Origin: Egibacteraceae bacterium
GTDB taxonomy: Bacteria; Actinomycetota; Nitriliruptoria; Euzebyales; Egibacteraceae
DNA length: 41,587 bases
Direction of reading: 5' to 3'
Assembly (NCBI GenBank): GCA_035540635.1
Contig: DATLGH010000086.1
Location: forward strand, 1-41,587
The notes beneath the pieces are model-generated. The model did not search any database. It saw only the letters and a list, made by a program, of their open reading frames with translations, and had not been told where the DNA came from. Both the position numbers and the translations under genes were made by a program. The number at the start of each line of letters is the position of its first letter. The first letter of the stretch is position 1. Below are positions 37,741 through 41,587 of the stretch, one piece after another.

Positions 37741-40416
37741 ATGGCCGACGTCACCTTGACGATCGACGGCAAGGAGATCACCGTCCCGGTGGGGACGCTC
37801 GTGATCCGCGCCGCCGAGCAGCTGGGCATCACCGTGCCCCGGTTCTGCGATCATCCCCTGCTCGACCCGATCGGCGCCTGCCGCCAGTGCATGGTCGAGA
37901 TCGAGGGTCAGCGCAAGCCGTTCACCGCGTGCACGACCCAGTGCACCGACGGCATGGTCGTGAGCACGCACTGGACGTCGGACGTGGCGGCGGCCGCGCA
38001 GCAGGCGCAGCTCGAGTTCCTCCTGCTCAACCACCCGCTCGACTGCCCCCAGTGCGACAAGGGCGGCGAGTGCCCGCTGCAGGACCAGACGCTCGCTCAC
38101 GGTCCGCCCGACAGCCGCATGCTCGACCGCAAGCGGCGCTATGAGAAGCCCCTCCCGATCTCGACGCAGATCGCCCTCGACCGCGAGCGCTGCGTGCTCT
38201 GCGCACGGTGCACGCGCTTCTCCCAGCAGATCTCGGGCGACCCGTTCATCGAGCTTTTCGAGCGCGGCGCTCTCGAGCAGGTCGCCATCTACCCCGACGA
38301 GCCCTACGACAGCTACTTCTCCGGCAACGTCGTGCAGATCTGCCCGGTGGGGGCCCTCACCGCCACGAGCTACCGGTTCAAGGCCCGCCCGTTCGACCTG
38401 CGCACCTTCGAGGGCGTGTGCAACCAGTGCAGCGCCGGCTGCAACCTGCGCGTCGACGTCCGCCGCGGTGAGATCCAGCGCCAGCTCGCCCGCGACAACA
38501 TGGCGGTCAACGAGTCGTGGAACTGCGACAAGGGCCGCTTCGGTTTCGAGTTCGTCGCCCACGCCGACCGTCTGCGCGAGCCCGCTGTGCGTGACCGCAA
38601 CGGTGACCTCGCCCCGACGTCGTGGGTGACCGCGCTCCGGCGTGCCGCGGCCGGGCTGTCCGCCGCGCTCGAGGCCGGTGGCGGGCAGGCGGTCGGTGTG
38701 CTCACCGGTGGGCGGGTCACCGACGAGGACGCCTACGCGGTGAGCCGGTTCGCACGCGACGTCCTCGGCACCGACAACGTCGACTTCCGCCTGCGCCCCC
38801 GGACCGACGCGGAGCGCGACGTCCTCGCGGCGGTGTCGGGCACCGTCGGACCGACCTACGACGACGTCGAGGCCGCCGACGTCGTCGTCGTCGTCGGCCT
38901 CGACCCCGAGGAGGAGGTGCCGATCCTCTTCCTGCGGCTGCGCAAGTCCTGGCGCAGGCGCGCGCAGCGCATCATCGCGGTGGGGCCCGTTCTCGGGTCG
39001 CTCGAGGAGATCGCCTGGCGCTGGGTGCGCACCGGCGCCGGGCAGGAGGGCGGCGTGCTGAGCGCCCTCGCGGCAGCCGGCGACCACTCCGCCGACGGTG
39101 AGCTCGCCGACGTCGAGGAGGCGCTCGCGGGGGCCGGCGGGGCCGTGGTGCTCGCCGGTGAGCGCCTGGCTCTGTCGCCCGGAGCGTTGCCCGCCGCCGC
39201 GCGCCTCGCCCGCGACCGCGGCTTCGGGTTCGCCTGGGTGCCCCGGCGCAACAACGCCCGGGGGGCCGTGGACGCAGGCCTCCTGCCGGGCCTGCTGCCC
39301 GGCGGCCGGCGCCGCACGTCCCCCGGACCGGTGGCCGAGTCCTGGAACCGGCTGCCCGGGGCCGACGGCCTCGACACCCGCGGCATGCTCGAGGCCGCCG
39401 CCGCGGGTGAGCTGAAGGCCCTCTACCTCGTCGGCGTCGACCCGGCCCGCGACTTCGAGGACCCCGCCCTGGCGGCGCGGGCCCTCGAGCGTGTCGACAC
39501 CCTCATCGTGCAGGACCTCCTGCCGACCGCCTCGATCCGCCACGCCGACGTGGTGCTGCCGGCAAAGGCGGGGCAGGAGCGCGTCGGCTCCTACACCACC
39601 TGGGAGGGCCGCCGCCAGCCCTTCCCGCAGGCGGTGCCGGCCCAGGGCCTCGGGCAGGAGGACTGGGACATCGTCGGCCAGCTCGCGCGGGTGCTCGGCA
39701 CCGACCTGGGCTGGCAGCGCGCCGAGGACGTGCGGCGGGAGGCCGCGCCGCTCATGGCGATCGACGAGCCCGCCCTCGAGCGACTCGGGGATCCCGAGGT
39801 CCCGCCTCCGACGTCGCCCGCGTCGGCGGACGACCCGGGGGGCGACGCCGTCACCGACGGGTTCGGTGTGGTGATCCTCGACGCGCTCATCGGCGAGGGC
39901 AGCATGCTGCTCGGGGCCGGGACGCTCCGCGCCTCCGCGCGCCCCCCCGCGGTGCTCGTCAACGAGGCGGACGCGCGACGCATCGGGCTCGGCCACGGCC
40001 AGCTCGTCGCCGTCGTCGGCCCGGGGGGACGCCTCGAGCTGCCAGCCAAGGTCACCGGGTACATCACCTCCGGGGTCGTCGGCCTTCCCGGCAACTCGAC
40101 CGCCCAGCCACCCACCACCCTGCGCGACCCCGACGCCCCCGCGCACGAGCCGCTGCGGGTGCGCCTGGAGCCGGGCGCCGGCACAGGCCCCGTCGACCGC
40201 CCCGCCCCGCAGCAGCCGAGCGCGTACCTCGAGACGGAGCGCAAGCGGTCGGCGGCCGCCGGCCCGCCCCCAGCCCCTTTCCCGCCTCCCGCACCCGGGA
40301 CGGTGGTGGAGCCGGCGGAGGTCGGTGATCTCGGCAGCCGGGGCAGCGGTCCGGAGGAGGCAGGCTCCGGCGAGCAGCCCACGGACCGACGACCCGACCG
40401 GGGGGGCAACGCCTGA
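37741..40416 (+). CDS. nuoG: NADH-quinone oxidoreductase subunit G
   Basis: An 891-residue iron-sulfur subunit. The N-terminal domain carries a [2Fe-2S] site (Cys36, 47, 50, 64), the His/Cys cluster HPLDCPQCDKGGEC (about 98-111) and a [4Fe-4S] site CVLCARC with a later CPVGAL. A further set CNQCSAGC plus WNCDKGRF (about 224-265) matches cluster N7, which is present in only some bacteria. The rest is a molybdopterin-oxidoreductase-like domain without cofactor function in this family. The last ~75 residues form a Pro/Gly-rich tail. ATG 37741 follows nuoF by 3 bp. The stop overlaps the nuoH ATG. Confidence 0.95.
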   Translation: MADVTLTIDGKEITVPVGTLVIRAAEQLGITVPRFCDHPLLDPIGACRQCMVEIEGQRKPFTACTTQCTDGMVVSTHWTSDVAAAAQQAQLEFLLLNHPLDCPQCDKGGECPLQDQTLAHGPPDSRMLDRKRRYEKPLPISTQIALDRERCVLCARCTRFSQQISGDPFIELFERGALEQVAIYPDEPYDSYFSGNVVQICPVGALTATSYRFKARPFDLRTFEGVCNQCSAGCNLRVDVRRGEIQRQLARDNMAVNESWNCDKGRFGFEFVAHADRLREPAVRDRNGDLAPTSWVTALRRAAAGLSAALEAGGGQAVGVLTGGRVTDEDAYAVSRFARDVLGTDNVDFRLRPRTDAERDVLAAVSGTVGPTYDDVEAADVVVVVGLDPEEEVPILFLRLRKSWRRRAQRIIAVGPVLGSLEEIAWRWVRTGAGQEGGVLSALAAAGDHSADGELADVEEALAGAGGAVVLAGERLALSPGALPAAARLARDRGFGFAWVPRRNNARGAVDAGLLPGLLPGGRRRTSPGPVAESWNRLPGADGLDTRGMLEAAAAGELKALYLVGVDPARDFEDPALAARALERVDTLIVQDLLPTASIRHADVVLPAKAGQERVGSYTTWEGRRQPFPQAVPAQGLGQEDWDIVGQLARVLGTDLGWQRAEDVRREAAPLMAIDEPALERLGDPEVPPPTSPASADDPGGDAVTDGFGVVILDALIGEGSMLLGAGTLRASARPPAVLVNEADARRIGLGHGQLVAVVGPGGRLELPAKVTGYITSGVVGLPGNSTAQPPTTLRDPDAPAHEPLRVRLEPGAGTGPVDRPAPQQPSAYLETERKRSAAAGPPPAPFPPPAPGTVVEPAEVGDLGSRGSGPEEAGSGEQPTDRRPDRGGNA

Positions 40417-41587
40417 TGGACACCGTCGACGTGCTCATCACGCTGGGGGTCGCGGTGGCCGCCTTCGCGCTGTGGCTGTCCGCCACCGCCCTCACCATCT
40501 GGGGGGAGCGGCGCCTCGTGGCGAAGATGCAGTCACGCCTCGGCCCCAACCGCCTCGGTCCCGGCGGGATCCTCCAGACGATCGCCGACGGTGCGAAGCT
40601 CTTCTTCAAGGAGGACATCACCCCGTCGAACGTCGACCGGTTCACCTACATCGCCGCGCCGGTCGCCTCCGCGGTCGTCGCACTCGTCACCTACGCGGTC
40701 ATCCCGTTCGGCGGGACCTTCGAGGTCGGGGACCGCACCGTCACCCTGCAGGTGTGGGACCCCGACATCGGGCTGCTGTGGATCCTCGCGATGAGCTCCA
40801 TCGGCGTCTACGGGATCGTCCTGGCCGGCTGGTCGTCGGGGTCGAAGTACCCGCTCCTCGGCGGTGTGCGCTCCAGCGCGCAGATGATCAGCTACGAGCT
40901 CGCGATGGGCCTCGGCCTCGCGGCGGTGTTCATCTTCGTCGGGTCGCTGCGCGCGAGCGACATCGTCGCCAACCAGGCCGGCAGCTTCTTCGGCTTCTTC
41001 CCCGCGTGGCACATCATCCCGATGGCTCCCGCCTTCATGTTGTTCTTCACCGCCGCGGTGGCCGAGACCCAGCGGCCGCCGTTCGACCTGCCCGAAGCGG
41101 AGGGCGAGCTCGTCGGCGGCTTCCAGACCGAGTACTCCGGCGCGAAGTTCGCGATGTTCTACCTCGCCGAGTTCATGAACATGATCACGATGGCGGCGGT
41201 GACCGTGACGCTGTTCCTCGGCGGCCCGTCGGGACCGCTGTTCGGTCCCGCATGGCTGCAGGCGGTCCTGCCGACGGTGTACTTCGCGCTCAAGGTCTTC
41301 CTGTTCATCTTCATCTTCGTGTGGCTGCGGGGGACGTTGCCCCGGTTCCGCTACGACCGGCTGATGGACCTCGGGTGGAAGGTCATGCTTCCCCTTGGCC
41401 TCGTGTGGGTCCTGCTCACCGGCTTCTCCGTCGTGCTGCGGCAGACCGCCGACCAGGCAACCGTCGGACGACTCGCTGTGGGGGGCATCGGCGTCGCGCT
41501 CGCCCTGTACCTCGTCGCGCCGCTGTTCCGCCGGCGCGATCGGCCCGCCGGGACCGAGGGTGGGGGCGGCGGCGGGCCGATCGCGCC
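40416..41587 (+). CDS. nuoH: NADH-quinone oxidoreductase subunit H, truncated by the window
   Basis: The reading frame is open from ATG 40416, which shares a base with the nuoG stop (TGATG), to the end of the window: 390 codons with no stop. The family is about 320-450 residues, so the missing end is short. It is the ND1-like membrane subunit lining the quinone tunnel. Visible motifs are WGERRLVAKMQSRLGPNRLG, QTIADGAKLFFKED, SSAQMISYELAMGL and AETQRPPFDLPEAEGELVGG, where Gln replaces the more usual Asn in AETNR. Multiple transmembrane helices are evident. A Gly-rich tail begins near the edge. Confidence 0.93.
   Translation, partial: MDTVDVLITLGVAVAAFALWLSATALTIWGERRLVAKMQSRLGPNRLGPGGILQTIADGAKLFFKEDITPSNVDRFTYIAAPVASAVVALVTYAVIPFGGTFEVGDRTVTLQVWDPDIGLLWILAMSSIGVYGIVLAGWSSGSKYPLLGGVRSSAQMISYELAMGLGLAAVFIFVGSLRASDIVANQAGSFFGFFPAWHIIPMAPAFMLFFTAAVAETQRPPFDLPEAEGELVGGFQTEYSGAKFAMFYLAEFMNMITMAAVTVTLFLGGPSGPLFGPAWLQAVLPTVYFALKVFLFIFIFVWLRGTLPRFRYDRLMDLGWKVMLPLGLVWVLLTGFSVVLRQTADQATVGRLAVGGIGVALALYLVAPLFRRRDRPAGTEGGGGGGPIA

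Noticed and set aside
35227-40146. Very long open frame (about 1640 codons) on the minus strand opposite nuoE, nuoF and nuoG
   Set aside because: It is the antisense shadow of three clear nuo genes in G+C-rich DNA. Its composition (Gly/Arg/His/Asp-rich) and lack of any domain match chance openness.

Overview
The window is very G+C-rich, gene-dense DNA with many GTG starts, TANNNT-type -10 boxes and leaderless starts. This points to an actinobacterium. The acidic, Ala/Gly/Pro-rich inserts, a split b6-type cytochrome b and System II cytochrome c maturation suggest a deep-branching lineage of the Nitriliruptor/Egibacter/Euzebya kind rather than Streptomyces or Mycobacterium. That placement is inference; no rRNA or marker search was possible.

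Layout: (1) 1-1438, structured tandem hairpin modules followed by an orphan AAA ATPase. (2) 1471-14148, an aldo/keto reductase and hemL (haem precursor), a TlpA/ResA-like thioredoxin, then a menaquinol:cytochrome c oxidoreductase operon (membrane protein, 2x[4Fe-4S] ferredoxin, b6-like cytochrome b, subunit IV, Rieske protein, dihaem cytochrome c, acidic membrane protein), then System II maturation genes (TlpA lipoprotein, CcdA, ResB, CcsA). (3) 14155-18181, an EamA transporter, a small zinc-ribbon-like protein, a second orphan ATPase (ATPase_2/DUF234 type), a two-TM protein and a lipoprotein. (4) 18235-30858, menaquinone synthesis: menE (minus), then menB-menA-menC-menD-GNAT, a secreted beta-propeller protein, a merR-menF operon (minus), a Zn-knuckle membrane protein (minus) and menG. 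(5) 30988-41587, a MenJ-like prenyl reductase followed by nuoA-nuoH, with nuoH cut by the window edge.

The genes form one electron-transport super-locus. Complex I (nuo) reduces menaquinone. The men genes make the quinone and MenJ probably saturates its side chain. The b6/Rieske/cytochrome c complex oxidises it, and hemL plus the CcdA/ResB/CcsA/TlpA set supply and attach haem.

The most interesting signals lie between genes. A near-perfect Rex-type operator (30903-30920) overlaps the predicted start of transcription ahead of the menJ-nuo genes. A 45-bp tandem repeat (four copies, 36216-36395) duplicates the ribosome binding site and start codon of nuoF, and also forms a 67-codon ORF linking nuoE to nuoF by stop/start overlaps. 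More generally, many gaps in the men, nuo and cytochrome c maturation genes hold tiny ORFs whose stop overlaps the next start (AKR-hemL, ccdA-resB, menB-menA, nuoC-nuoD, nuoE-nuoF). menC and menG each have a 20-codon, apparently leaderless leader ORF. The cytochrome b keeps the cysteine that carries haem ci in b6f complexes, and a ferredoxin gene lies immediately upstream of it. No stretch longer than about 300 bases lacks a gene. No tRNA, rRNA, CRISPR array or insertion sequence was recognised.
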